From Ifrita kowaldi (lineage: Eukaryota; Chordata; Aves; Passeriformes; Cinclosomatidae): DNA of 64,000 bases. The stretch's first letter is position 1, and every line of letters begins with the position of its first letter. The stretch lies in assembly GCA_013398055.1 (NCBI GenBank), contig VZRS01012483.1, positions 771 to 64,770 of the forward strand. The letters run 5' to 3'. The position numbers and the translations under genes are program-made. Under the pieces are notes generated by a model, which was not told the origin of the DNA, searched no databases, and was given only the letters and a program-made list of their open reading frames with translations. Positions 12,539-24,524 of this stretch are shown one piece after another.

Positions 12539-14662
12539 TTGCTTGGGAATTTTTGTTTGGGAAGACCCCAGGAATTCGGTAAGCCTACAGGCATCCAGCT
12601 GCTTTGCAAAAGTAGTTCTTGTAGCTGCTGTTAAATTATAGAGGATTGTTCTTGACAAAATGGCAATGCTTGGAAGTTGAGTCATAACTATAGGTCTCTC
12701 CTCTGGAGAAGAGATAATTTTTTCATAGTAACCGAGACAAGATAAGAACTTTAAATGCAGAATTTTTCACAAAATGTTTCTTATTTCTTTTTTTTCATTG
12801 GTGCAGGAAAAAACCCTTATGGCTCTACAGAACTTGGATCTGAGGAAAGAGAGATTTCACCTTAGCAGAAGACAGCCAGTATTTCTGATAAAAAGAAGAA
12901 TTTATAGTTAATTTAATTTGTCTTCTTTACTGGACCATTAATGAAAATAACATCTATTTATTTGTTAACATAGACCCCGGCCTTGAAAATAATTTGCTTT
13001 GGCAAGTTTGCTTTAAAATGCAAGCAAAATGGATGTGATGTAGGGCTTTTGTTCCTCTCCTGAAGCTTCCCCGTTCAGTGCTTCAACCAGAGAAATTTGT
13101 TTCCTGCAGGCTCAGTAGTGGCATCAAAAACGAGAAGTGCTGACAAACAGAGCACATCTATAGACAGTGGCAAGCTCTGCTTGAAGCCAGCAGCAATTGG
13201 GACTTATTTTTTTTTTTCTCCTTTTAAATGCAGGTACTGAAGTTTACTGTAGTGCTGAGTGAATCCTGAGACATGACATCTGTGTTGGCATTTCTGCTGC
13301 AGAAGCATTTACCCTTCATCCACAGTCTTTGCCAGGCTGCCACTGGTACATAGCACTGAGGAGGAGTGGGCATGATAATTAACAAGGCTTAATTTGTCAC
13401 CCAGACTTTTTGGCTATTTGCACTTAATAAGTCCAATTTTTTTGGTTGTTAAAGAGGAAATTTCTGAGCCTTCCATAAATAAAGGATTGTTGAAGCTGTC
13501 AGCTTCTGATCACTGGCGTACAGTGAAACCAGTTTATTTTTCAGCTTCAGCCTTCTCTGGAACCTGATTGATTTTTCTATTGCTTTTCTGCCTGAACATG
13601 GGTTCCATCTTCCCAGATGAAAACCTGATACCCTTTCTTCATGGAGCTCTGGACACACGATGACATTTGAGGAGAAAATGTCATTTTGTGCCTGCTGAAG
13701 GTGTGATGAGATGTGCCGGCCTGGCAGGCCAGGAAGCCAGAGCACAATCAGAGACATTAATGCTAAACTGCAGCATAAGAATTGATAAATTCAGTAATCT
13801 CATGGGTACTTTTTGTTGCAAATGTCATCTTGATTGGGTTGGTTTTGCTGCAGAGCAAGAGCAGGTGTGCCTTGAGGGGTTGTGTTGTTTTACAGGGAAG
13901 TGTCCTGTCTAAAGGGAACTGGGGGTGATCGTGGATTTTAGATAGCTCTCTCTAGAAATTAAATTGTTATTCCAGCATATTTAATCCTTAAAAATAACAA
14001 TTAATAATGAAATTTTTCCAAGTGAAGGACTCACCCAATGGAGGATACAGTAACCTCTGTCCCTGTGTGTGACGTACTGAGAATTCAGTTTTAGGAGCAG
14101 TAAAACAAAGGCTTGTTTGAATTGTAAAAAACACAAGCTGAAAAGTGCTGACTTGGGTGGGAGGAAGAGTTAAATAGAAAAAGTTCAGCTCCATCTCACA
14201 TAGAGTTTGCACTGTCTACATTACCCCCAATAACCTTGCTGCCACTGTGATTTTTTTTAACCTTCTGTCTATAAAGGCCTTAACAATATATAAAATTAAC
14301 ACTAGCAACAGCTTTCACCGCATTCTTCCAAAGGGAATTTTGTTACAAATTTTTGTCTGTGTTTTCTTGAACTCTTGTGTATTTTTAAGCTGCTTTGTGA
14401 TGTGTTTTGGCCTCTGTTGAGTGCCCTATTCACCTCCAAATTGCAGTGGCTGTTCCCACACTTCTCCTCTTGTCCCGACACACAGGAGAAACCAGGGTGC
14501 CTCTGCAGCCTGGGCAGGCTGTCAGTCACTTGGAAAAATGCCTGTTGGCTCAGCTCCAGCCTGCTGAGAGCCAAGTAGGCTGGTGGCACTCATCCTGAGA
14601 CAGAAATCACTGCCTCTCTGAGTGGGAGATTGTAAGAAATTCATGTGTGTATAGCACAGGGG

Positions 14663-14717
14663 GTATATATGTATATATTAATCTACAAACCTATATATAT
14701 ATATATTTTTTTTTTTT
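14663..14717. repeat. TA microsatellite followed by poly-T
   Basis: A TATATATG/TATATATTA block, a short interruption, then (TA)n to about 14706 running straight into a T run ending near 14717. It is likely length-polymorphic, as dinucleotide repeats usually are. Confidence 0.85.
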
Positions 14718-17700
14718 AAATGACAGCTGGAAAGTACTTAGCGAATGCAGACAAAGTCTCTCCCTGCAGAAGGCCAGGAGCCCAAGAGCTGGAAGGGATC
14801 ATCATCCCCTGCCTGGTCAGCATGGGAGCAGCAGCTCAGCCTTTCACCCTGGGTGGAGCCTGGTTGTGTCCCCTGGTCTTGTCCTGGCCCAAGGGGGTGG
14901 CCTGCTGGCCCTGTCATTTTGCACCCCTCAGAAAGAAGGAGAAGTTTGTGGTGATGGTTTTGTCTGTGCAGTTGGTTTGTTGCTAAGATCTCAGGGTTTC
15001 AAAATCCAGAATGAATGCGCATCTCAGTCTATTCTCAGAAACGGAACATTGTGTGTCTTTTATAATGTTCTGCTGCTTGGAGTACTCAGCCAGCTCTTCC
15101 AAATTCAGTGTGTGCCTCGCCAGCCAACAGTCTCACAGAAATATAGATGGCTCTAGATGAGCCAGGCTGGGCAGAATAATACATATATATTCATTATTAC
15201 ATAATCATCTGGGAGCTATTTTGTGTTGATAAGCTTTCATGTCTGATTTTTTTCTGAGGCTTGAGTGATATTTTATAAAAATCATATCAGGTCCCTGGAC
15301 ATTATAGAATGCAAATGTCTAAAAAGGGGGCTGATGCTAAAATTATATTAACCAAATAATTCAGAATGAAAAAGCTACATTTCCATGAAACTCCCCTCTC
15401 ACAGTGGCAACGCCAGGTCTGGTCTATTTGGCAGAAAGAGGAAAAGCAAAGAGGAGATGATCAGAAACAGACAGGAGTTGGGTAAATATTATGCTTATCT
15501 TGAACTTGGATTTATGTTTAGAAGCAGTACCAATAATCAGAGAATATAACCACATAATTTCAATTATTATAAATTAATTAAAGCATTAAAAGGCTGAAAA
15601 TGTTTGCTACTCTTGCTTGATTCAGGTCTAATAGCATTACACAGCTTTTTGTTTAATCCTGGTTCTTTTAGCTTTTACTTTTTCTTGTATCCAAAAGATA
15701 CCAGTATTTTACCTCACTTTTTCATCATCAGAAAGGAGAACAGGGAGAAAAAGGACAGCGTGTTTCCCTCAGAAACTTAGGACTCTGTATCCCTCAAAAT
15801 ATGACTCTGAGGAGGTGGGAAGGCTCTTGTTATTAAAACAAACATGTAATTGTAACCTTAGCCATTGTAATAGCTTTATTCCCATGAGAACTGAATTTAA
15901 AAGATTAAAAAACTCTTGGGAATTGAAAGGAGTAGGAGAGGAAACATCTCCTATCCAAAACAGCCACTGTGGCTGCAAGAGATGATATCTGGAATAGCTG
16001 TGTGGTTCACTGGGGAAAGGAGGGCTGTGAAGGTAGCTTGGAATGTATTTGTTCTTTTAAGGCTCAGCTGACAAAAAGAAATAGAAGCAGAGAGGCTGGG
16101 TCTAGTTAAACTCACTTTTACCTCAGTCATTTGCATCAGACTGCATTGCAGCACATTCAAACAAAGTGGAAACAAAAGCCACCAAATTTTCTGCATCACA
16201 GCAGAGCAGGAGGAAGCCAGAAAGCATCATCTGTGCCCTACTGGTAGATCTGAAATCTTTTTCTCATTCTGATTCGTAGATCTGCTCCTGTGCCAGAACA
16301 TTTTTTGTGAGGGGGTGGTGAGGGAGAAAGGTGTGTCCATGCAAAGCCAGACTAACAAAAAAATCTTTCTCATGACAAACATCACACTGGTGCAGTTCTC
16401 CCCTGCACCTGCAACTTCCATGAGCACAGACTGGGCTGTGCCTTACCAGCCCTGAGCAAACTGGAATTAGGGTTTCCTACAGAATTTGAGCAATCCTTAG
16501 CTGCTCTATTCCCCTTTGTTTTCACAAATTCTATAGGATTTTTTCCTTGGCTTGGAGAAATTGCTACAAGGGGGACTGAACACTGAATTCAGTTTCCCAG
16601 GGAGAGTCACAAGCAGCAATACAACTTGCAGGAGATCTAAATGGCATCTTCAGCATTCCTGGTGATGCATTGAACTTTGGAGTCTATCTTGCACTAGAAC
16701 CTGCTTGGAAGAAGAATGAGCACTTGGACAAGTACATACAAGCATACCCCTAACCCATCCCTGTCTATTAAAAATATTTCTATGTTAATTAAAAAAAAAA
16801 GTTCTTAACCTCTGCCACAATTGCCTTTAATATCACATGGTATTTGACAAATCAGTTAAAGGATTAATTTATTCCTAATATTTATTTAAGCCTGTTTATG
16901 AATTGAATTGCCTTTGGAATAATTAAACGATGCTTACCACCAGCAGCGCATCCAGCATGAGGTTCATTGTTTCTCCTTTAACCACTTGCTTTTAGGTTTT
17001 TCATGAAGGATGTAGAAAGGAGATGTTTCAAATGGAGCTAATTTGATGTTTCTAGAAGAGCAGCATTTTGAGAGATGCTTTGATTACGGAGCAGAGCAGC
17101 TCCTGTAAAGACCTATTTGGCTAAGTAGGGCTTCTTAACTCCAAACAGGGGGAAAAGATTACAAAATGACTGCTCAAGTGAGTGCCACAAGAACAAGGGA
17201 GATAACCTTAACAAGCCCCGGGAGGCAGGTCATCAGCTGAAATTCCCACATCAGTTAATGGATCTGCCACACAACGTCAGCATCTCTGAAGTTCTGTGCA
17301 AGCCCTGTCCTGAAAGGTGCTCACGGGGTTTTTTTTTTGTTGTGTACAGTGTATCCCTTTTGCTTTGTTTACAAGTCACTAAAAGCAAAAAAAGCTGCAT
17401 CTTTTAGTCACATTATTCTTCATGTTTCTTGCAAATGATGTCTTAATTCTGCCTCCTTGCACTACTGCAATATTTTTCTGGGTCTCTTTTTCCTATCTTT
17501 CAAAATATTCAGAGCAGAAAGCAGGGAGAAGAAACTGAGAGCTGGTGAGGTGATGGAGGAACCTTCAGAAAATTAAATTCCTTTCTCATTTAATCTTTTA
17601 TCCTGCGTGAAGAATGTCAGTGTTGCACAGTAAAACAATATTTGGGTCACAGATTGCCTTGTATTTTGTGGAGTTTTGCAGTAAGAGATTTCTCACTGCC

Positions 17701-18557
17701 AGTACCTCATGCAAGATGACTGCTGTTAACTTTGTCTTTGCGAGCATTGCAAACATTAAAATACAATGAGATTTTTGTGGTTTTTTGTTTTTCTTTTATT
17801 TAAGGTGGATTGCTATTTAAGCAAATTTGATCTCAGGCTGCCCCTTGGAAACAGTAGTTCAGCTTTTTATTACATTTCTTAGATCTTTTGTTAGCTTTCT
17901 CTTTTCCCATGAGCAAAAATAGCACCCTCAAGATAAAAGCAGAATGTAAACAAACTCCATCACATAGTCCAAGTGTTATTTCCTGCTTATCATTTAGATT
18001 AGCTTTTTTTTTGTGCTTGTAATAGGAAAAAGTGTTAAAGCACAGGCACAAAGAATTAAATATAGGAGGAAAAGCCACACAGAAGATTCATACATGGAAA
18101 GTCTTACACAGCACTCTAACATGCACAGCTGTGGGCCTCTGATCAATAGCAATCTCTTTTCAAAGAACCTGAAGTTAACATCACATCTTATTCCTCAATA
18201 GAACACCAAAAGGATGAAACAAAATGAGGAAATCGCCTCCCAGGTGCTGTTTTGATACCCCGCTTGTGAACATCTCCTTGGTAAAGCCATCCAAATGAGA
18301 CAAGAACAACACAAATCTATATGAACTTGATAAATGCTACAGTTATGTATCGATTTTTTTCAGCAGGCCTTTTACACGTTGTTAATGGCTGTGGTTGAAA
18401 GAGGCTTAACTCACAATTTCTGGTCAACTGCAATTCATGTCCCAGCATTTCTTTGGAGCTGATTGACTCTTGCCGGTAATTATGGTTTACATCCTTCTTT
18501 CACACCCCTGGTTTAGGAGGTGTCTGCATGATCCGGTTACATGATGCAGGCACACTC

Positions 18558-18603
18558 AGAACTGTAAATTCCTCCTTTCTAGAACTGTAAATTCTTCCTT
18601 TCC
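18558..18603. repeat. Tandem duplication, 23-base unit x2
   Basis: Unit 1 (18558-18580) and unit 2 (18581-18603) begin AGAACTGTAAATTC and differ at only two positions. A local slippage or duplication event is the simplest reading. Confidence 0.9.
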
Positions 18604-20129
18604 AGCCCTGCAGCCTTGTGTGCCTCACCTGCACTTCCACATTTTGCCAAAAGTCTCATCAGGAAGCAGTTGCCTGCAGCATTCTGCAAAAGATGAATTC
18701 TGACTTCTGACTTTGTTTATTGTAGTTCAGGCACAGGAGAGGAATATAAGAAAGATGGGGATATTACATCATTCATATTAATTTTGCTGACCTTAGCATC
18801 CTTGAGATTTCAGGTAAATGATCCTTGAAAATTTTTGACTCCCAGGTCATGCAGAGCTGACTTAAGACCACGGGACACATAGATTTTCAGTGCTTAAGAG
18901 CTCTCAGCAGATTCTTATCATTTGGAGGAACTGCATAAAATTATGTTGGTCAATACTTTTGCATTTCAGAAGAGAATTACACAATGAGAAACTCAGTGTA
19001 TATGTGCCTTTTAAAAAGGGTCACTTCCTTGAAACAAGACTGCAGATATATAAAATCTGAGACACAATAAGTATCTTCAAAAAGATCAAAAAAATAAAAT
19101 ACCAAGAGTACAGAAACATTTATCCTTTAGCTTCAGGGATAGTGGAGAATAATGGAACAGAGTGAAAGTGTGGGAACTTCAGAATTCATGAGTCATTCTT
19201 TTTTATTTTGTAGCTGAGAGGATCTTTACTAAGGAAATAATTGCAAAGTATGCAAGTACAGCAGTCAGTGTTCTGTATGCAGTACTATCACAGCTGTAGT
19301 TTTCATGACAGAAATTAATCAAAAGACTGTGCGGGAACTGCAGATGGGAACTGCAGAGAGCATTCAGGATGGAGGAACTTGAAATTATAGTGCACTTCAT
19401 AACCTTACTTTTTAAGGTACTCATAAATTCATTATCTGCTCTGCAGGAAGAACTTCACAAAGAACAACATAGATTTTGTAACTGTTTGGTAGAGGTTTCA
19501 CCTACTTGGACAGGGTCATAGAAATGGGAAGTTCTTTAGTATGCTTGCAGGGTCCTTTCACCAAATAAAAGGAACAAGAACATCAGCAGGCTTTAACAAA
19601 ATTAAGTAATAAGTTGGATAAAGTTTGTTTTAATGCTTAATGTTTTCACTTAGAGCTTGATCATCTGTAGGCTTGAAAATCTTAAGTGAGAGCAAGAGAA
19701 TCACCAATTCAAATACTTGCAGTTTAAATTGTCAGAGCAGACATAAAAGAAACATTCATCATCATCTTATTTACAAAGTGTTTTTCCAAATATATTCTAT
19801 AGTGCTGCGTAAAATTTGGAAGGTCTTTGTCGTGTATTGACCTAAGACTGGAATTTCTTTGGGATGCATTTGCAGAAAGAATTTAATTCCACTTCTAGTG
19901 CATTTCCCCTATAAAGTTGAAGAGTCTTTTAGGTATGATATTATATTTATTGGGATCATAATTGTACCTTGTGGGTCTGTTTCAAGTCTTTAAATGACAC
20001 AAAAAGTGTAAGAATCCATCTCTTCAACTAAAGGTGAGAATCTAGCCAGATACAGCAGGATACTATAGCAAAGGAGTAAGAGATCGGGGAATGTGTGGAT
20101 GACACATCACAGAGAATAGTAATTACTAC

Positions 20130-20151
20130 ATATAATATATATACACACACA
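20130..20151. repeat. Short TA/CA microsatellite
   Basis: An ATATAATATATATACACACACA-type compound dinucleotide repeat, too short to say more. Confidence 0.75.
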
Positions 20152-22653
20152 AATAACCTTTCTTATTTTGTGGGCTGTTCATGTGTGCATTTTGCTCTTA
20201 GTGGGTTTAACAGCAACATCCCTTGAGATGAGTATTTAGCACCCAATTAACAAAAGACTGCAGCACAGCTCTGTCAAAATCATCGTCCACCTTGGGTGTC
20301 TCTACAATGAAAGCGTTTGGTAACAAAAACCACCTATTGATTTCCATGGAGCAAACATGCAGCCGTCTGAAGTGATAATTCTTTATGAGGAAGCTGTTGG
20401 GAACTGCCTGGTTCCCTTTCTAGGGTGCAGGTTCAACACCATCCATCTCTGAGCAGGGCTTGGAGCCGCCAGGACACGACGCCGTAATGCATGGACCCTT
20501 CATTCCCCCGGTGACTGCTGCAGAACAAATTGCAGGAGCTTTGATTGGTTTTGCTTGTTGCAGGTTAAAGATCAATGTTCGATGGACACACAAGGCAGGG
20601 AGACAAGCTTCTCTGTTATTCCCATTAACTTTAGGAGAGGTTTGCCTGCCAGTGAATTGTTTGGCTCATTCGAGGATCTACGACACTGCAGCAGAATTCC
20701 AGAATTGCATAACGAGTGGAGAACTCATAATCCAGATAAATTTCTGGATTTATTTTTTTTTTAATGTGACCAAAACCCACCTGAATTTGTTGTCTTCACT
20801 TCTGTCAGCAAGTATTACTCTTGCTGTCTGCCCCTTTCCGTGCTGTCAGCATTCTCCACAGATCCCCTGGGGTGCCCAGGTCTCAGGTTTGCATCAGCTG
20901 CTGTGTTCTGCAGCACTGGTTTGCCAGGGTGTGGTAAAATCACCTCACAATACAGGTAAAGGTTGCACACTTCACCTACAAAAACACTAATAAAGATCAC
21001 AGCTCTAAGTGAGGAGAGAAACTTCCCCTTGCATCTGAAGTGTGTGAATTGAACTGAATTTTCTCTGCTAACTGCAGCTATGGTTCACCTTTCCATCTCC
21101 ATAAATTTTCTTTGGTTTTTTTCCCCTCACACACAATAACTCCCTTGCTGATTTTCAACCCTTTGGAAAGTTAAAAGCTTTTTTCTGCATTTTTCTTCTA
21201 AAACAATAGCTCCACTTTCTGCATGTGTTCTCTTTTTGTCTCTGATGTAATTTTTCTTACATTACTATTTCATAAACTCTTTCAAATACATCTTAATCAG
21301 TTTTTGTTGCTAGCTCAGTTTTGAAACTGATCCAACATTTGTAGCTCCAGTGAAGCAAAGCACAAATTTCTCCTTAAACACTCTGAAAAAGTGTTCCACT
21401 ATTTCTCACAAAGTAGGAGATCAAGTTTTGTATTTCTGCATTTTTTTCCTCAGATTTATGTTGAACAGAATTTGATTTTCTAAGGGTAAATTATAGGCTT
21501 GTGTTTTGAGTGATTTTACTTTACAAAATGGTCTTTCATTTCTAGCTATCTGATTTAATACATGTAAAACGTAATTGCAAAGTTAAAAAGGTTGGGTTTT
21601 TGGGGTTTTTTTGGTTGGCTGTTTTTTTAAAGTTGCTTTTAATGACAGGTAGGAAAAAAATGCACCAGCCTTACGGTCAGTCTGGGAAAAGAGAAGAGCT
21701 ACATTTTCTGTCATAGTGAGGAGGATTTGGTGATACACAGCACGGTTAGCCAGGGGCAAGAAAACTGCTACCAACAGAAACTGAGGGAGAAAAATACAAA
21801 TGAAAGAGAGAAGCTGGGATCTCGAGTAAATTATTTGGCTTGCCTCCAGGCTCCTGAAACAAACCCCAGTGCCATCTCACAGACACTGCCCTGAAGTCAG
21901 TGAAATAAGTTTTGATCTACAATCGCCTCGATCATTTAAGAAATAGGGAGCAGCAATGCTATTTCATCTACCCCAAAGTCTGCCAGGCTCTTTCCAACCT
22001 GCAGATTTACACCAAAGAGAATTTCATGCTCCAAGGATAATTCGGAGCCCCATAGTACTGGTGGGTTTAGGCTACAATTACTTGCTTGCTCCCAGCTATC
22101 TTCTATGGTACCTGTTACGTATAACTGTGTGGCTGGTTGGGTGGAGGGTTCCACACATCTCAATGCAGTCATGGTGCATCATCCGTCTGCCCAAACATCT
22201 CCCAGATTAGTTATCATCTTCATTTATCTAGGTTTAGGTGTTCTGGCATGTAAATTATTTGGTCATTAGGTAACATTGCCCATCAAAACCCACATTTTTC
22301 AAAAAATTGAGGTGTTACTCACACTAGGTGATAGCGCTGGGATAAGAGCTTTGATGGAACCAAGATGGTACATTCATTTTTCTGTGGCAATCCAGCAGGG
22401 ATCACAACTGGAAGATTGCTTTTGTGCTCCACCCCAACAACTTTCTCAGCCTCCATCTCTTCCTTCTTCTGTGAAATCACAGAATGACACAGAATGTGAA
22501 ACTGGACCCTGATGAGGGCCAGTTTTGCTCTTGGGTTCTTCTTCAGTCTCTTCATTAAAATGAATCTGTTCTGGTAGGAAAGTTTTTGAAACAGCCCCCA
22601 CAGCAGGCGCCACTTCCTTCACGACATTTCTCTTTGGTGAGCTCATAAATCCA

Positions 22654-22687
22654 AATCAAATTAGCTAATCAGATTAATTAGATTAAC
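22654..22687. promoter_or_regulatory. Cluster of homeodomain-type words
   Basis: In 34 bases the sequence carries TTAG, CTAATC, GATTAATTAG and GATTAAC words. TAATTA is the core of many homeodomain sites and GATTA/TAATC resembles K50 (OTX/PITX-type) sites. This is inferred from motifs only. Confidence 0.25.
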
Positions 22688-24407
22688 TGTGTAGGGCAGT
22701 CTTTATGGGCTGAGCACAAAACTTTGAGATCACTTTTTTGGAGGCAGAACAACTCTTTCATTGCTCTGCTGACAAATACTTAAGTACTAGACATATAAAT
22801 AGGTTATTCTGTAACTCACCCTGATGGGTTAACATGTCACTAGCACACGTATATTTACTGTGTCAGCGTCACACATCTGCCTCTGGGGAGAGCAGCTTAA
22901 CTCAATCCCACAGGGGTCAGTGTTACTGTATTTCCCACCCAGCACAAAATTATCTGGGCAGAGATTTTTCCCAGATACCTTTTCTTACTTTTTAGTGAAC
23001 AAAAAAAAAATATTTCTGAGCATAAAACCCCTCTTTTACTGGCAGATAGTGCCTTATTTTTTGAGGAAGTTTCAAAACAAGGTCAGTATTTTCACATCCA
23101 AGCAACATAAAAATTTCTTCCCTATTTTTTCCCCTGGGCAGTGAGATTTTTTGCACACCGTTCTGGCCAGCAGCAGCCAGGGTTATCAAAGTGAAGCCTT
23201 CCATGAAAAAGTACTAAAATATTTGTGCTGCAGCATGAAGCTAAAGAAAGTCTCTATTATTTTCAGGAGACATTCTCAGAACTAAGCATTTCACCTCAGT
23301 TAGGTGCCATTTTTCTCCTGTGGAATGAAAATTACAGAGTCTAACAAAGCCAAAGATTTTGCTGGCTGACAGATGCTAACTTTAGTTTAGTTTCTACTTC
23401 TACTTTCATTTTTTTCCCCCTCATGTCCCTAGTCTGTTCCTCTATGACTTTAGCTTGAGTTATTTTTTCATTCCTCACTCATTCCAAGGAATTCCAAGGT
23501 CAGAATGAGAGAGGATCTTCAATTGTCCATTTTTCCTTTACTTACTGCTTGTCTGAAAAGATCAAGAGCAGGTGGCCATTTCCAAAACAAGAATGAAGCT
23601 GATTTGATAGAGTTGTAAGACCCGAAAACCACGAGCTCTGTTTTGACACATTCCATGACTTTTCTCAAAGCTCCCTCCTCAGCTTGATCACGCACTCAGC
23701 TGATGGAGAACTGGGTCTCCAGTGAACATAAGAATGCAATTTTAAGCACTCCATACAAAAAAACCCTTCACTTCCTTTCTCCTAGTTGGGCTTTAACATT
23801 GCTTTTTCCACATTTTGTAAATGTCAGTTTACACATTTAGACAAGTTTAGAAACGCCCCTCTTATACACTGAATTCCTCTCCCATTTTTGAACTTTTCAT
23901 ATCTCTCTTTATCCCTTTGTCCATATTTTTCTGTCTTTCAGGCCCAGTCTGCACTACAACCTTCCTTTCCTCCCTACAGTTTCCTCCTCTGCCCATTTTT
24001 GTCCCAAACAGGTCTTGTTGTGAGCATTTCCTCCTGCCCCTCCTTCCCAGCAGACCCTCTTTCGTGCCACATTTAAAGGGTCTGTGTCGGATGAGGCTCT
24101 GTTTCTTTCAGGCATGCTGGCAGAGAGTGGCCTTCTTTACAAGAGGCAGCTTTGCTTCTATTTTCATCACTGACAAAGTAACTTCAATGATTTTGAGGCT
24201 TCCAATTATATCAGAGATGGCTGTTTTTCAACCTTTCAACTTGAAGGGCGGATTCACTTAACTTTTTGATTTTTTTTCCTTCCTTTTTCTAGCATTTCGC
24301 TCTCGCTATATTTCTTACTCTTTTGCTGATTCTTCTCTTCAATCCTCTCTGAAGCATTGTGATATCCTAGTTGAAAAGATAAAATATCCAAAATCATCGT
24401 CACCAGC

Positions 24408-24524
24408 GAGCAGAGATCAGTGCCTGCCCCTCCTCTTCCCCTCATGAGGAAGTTCCAGACTGTGGTGAGGTCTCCCCTCAGCCTCCTCCTCCCCAGGCTG
24501 AACAGACCAAGTGACCTTAGCAAA
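24408..24524 (-). mobile_element. CR1 LINE fragment
   Basis: The plus strand carries 'AGAGATCAGTGCCTGCCCCT', 'CCCCTCATGAGGAAGTTCCA', 'GTGAGGTCTCCCCTCAGCCT' and 'CAGGCTGAACAGACCAAGTG'. These are the reverse complement of the CR1 region just after the reverse-transcriptase frame. The very 3' tail is missing from this piece, so it is truncated at both ends or its flanks have decayed. The 93-codon minus-strand frame across it (24254-24535) is therefore repeat-derived and not a gene. Confidence 0.9.

Larger units (their letters stand above)
9291..14640. other. Non-coding unique sequence with a GT-rich tract
   Basis: No gene is supported. Contains the GT-rich tract at 11191-11370 and a GC-rich inverted repeat at 12517-12538, both listed separately. 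The short frames around 10256-10780 and 13449-13912 run on both strands across the same bases and have no family resemblance. The rest is AT-rich sequence I cannot name. Confidence 0.65.
14718..24407. other. Non-coding unique sequence
   Basis: No gene is supported. The GC-richer part at about 14760-14960 gives frames of up to 169 codons in competing frames, without domains. The 176-codon frame at 20460-20990 is also unrecognised, and an antisense frame covers part of it. The block contains the small duplication at 18558-18603, a TA/CA microsatellite at 20130-20151, a GT-rich patch at about 21592-21632, and ATTA-rich blocks at 16811-16990 and 22654-22687 (see findings). Confidence 0.6.

Noticed and set aside
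14647..15156. 169-codon plus-strand frame
   Set aside because: Begins in a TA/T microsatellite (Tyr/Ile/Phe run). The rest is unrecognised GC-richer sequence open in two other frames.
20460..20990. 176-codon plus-strand frame
   Set aside because: No recognisable domain. The frame runs through a T run and an antisense frame overlaps its end.
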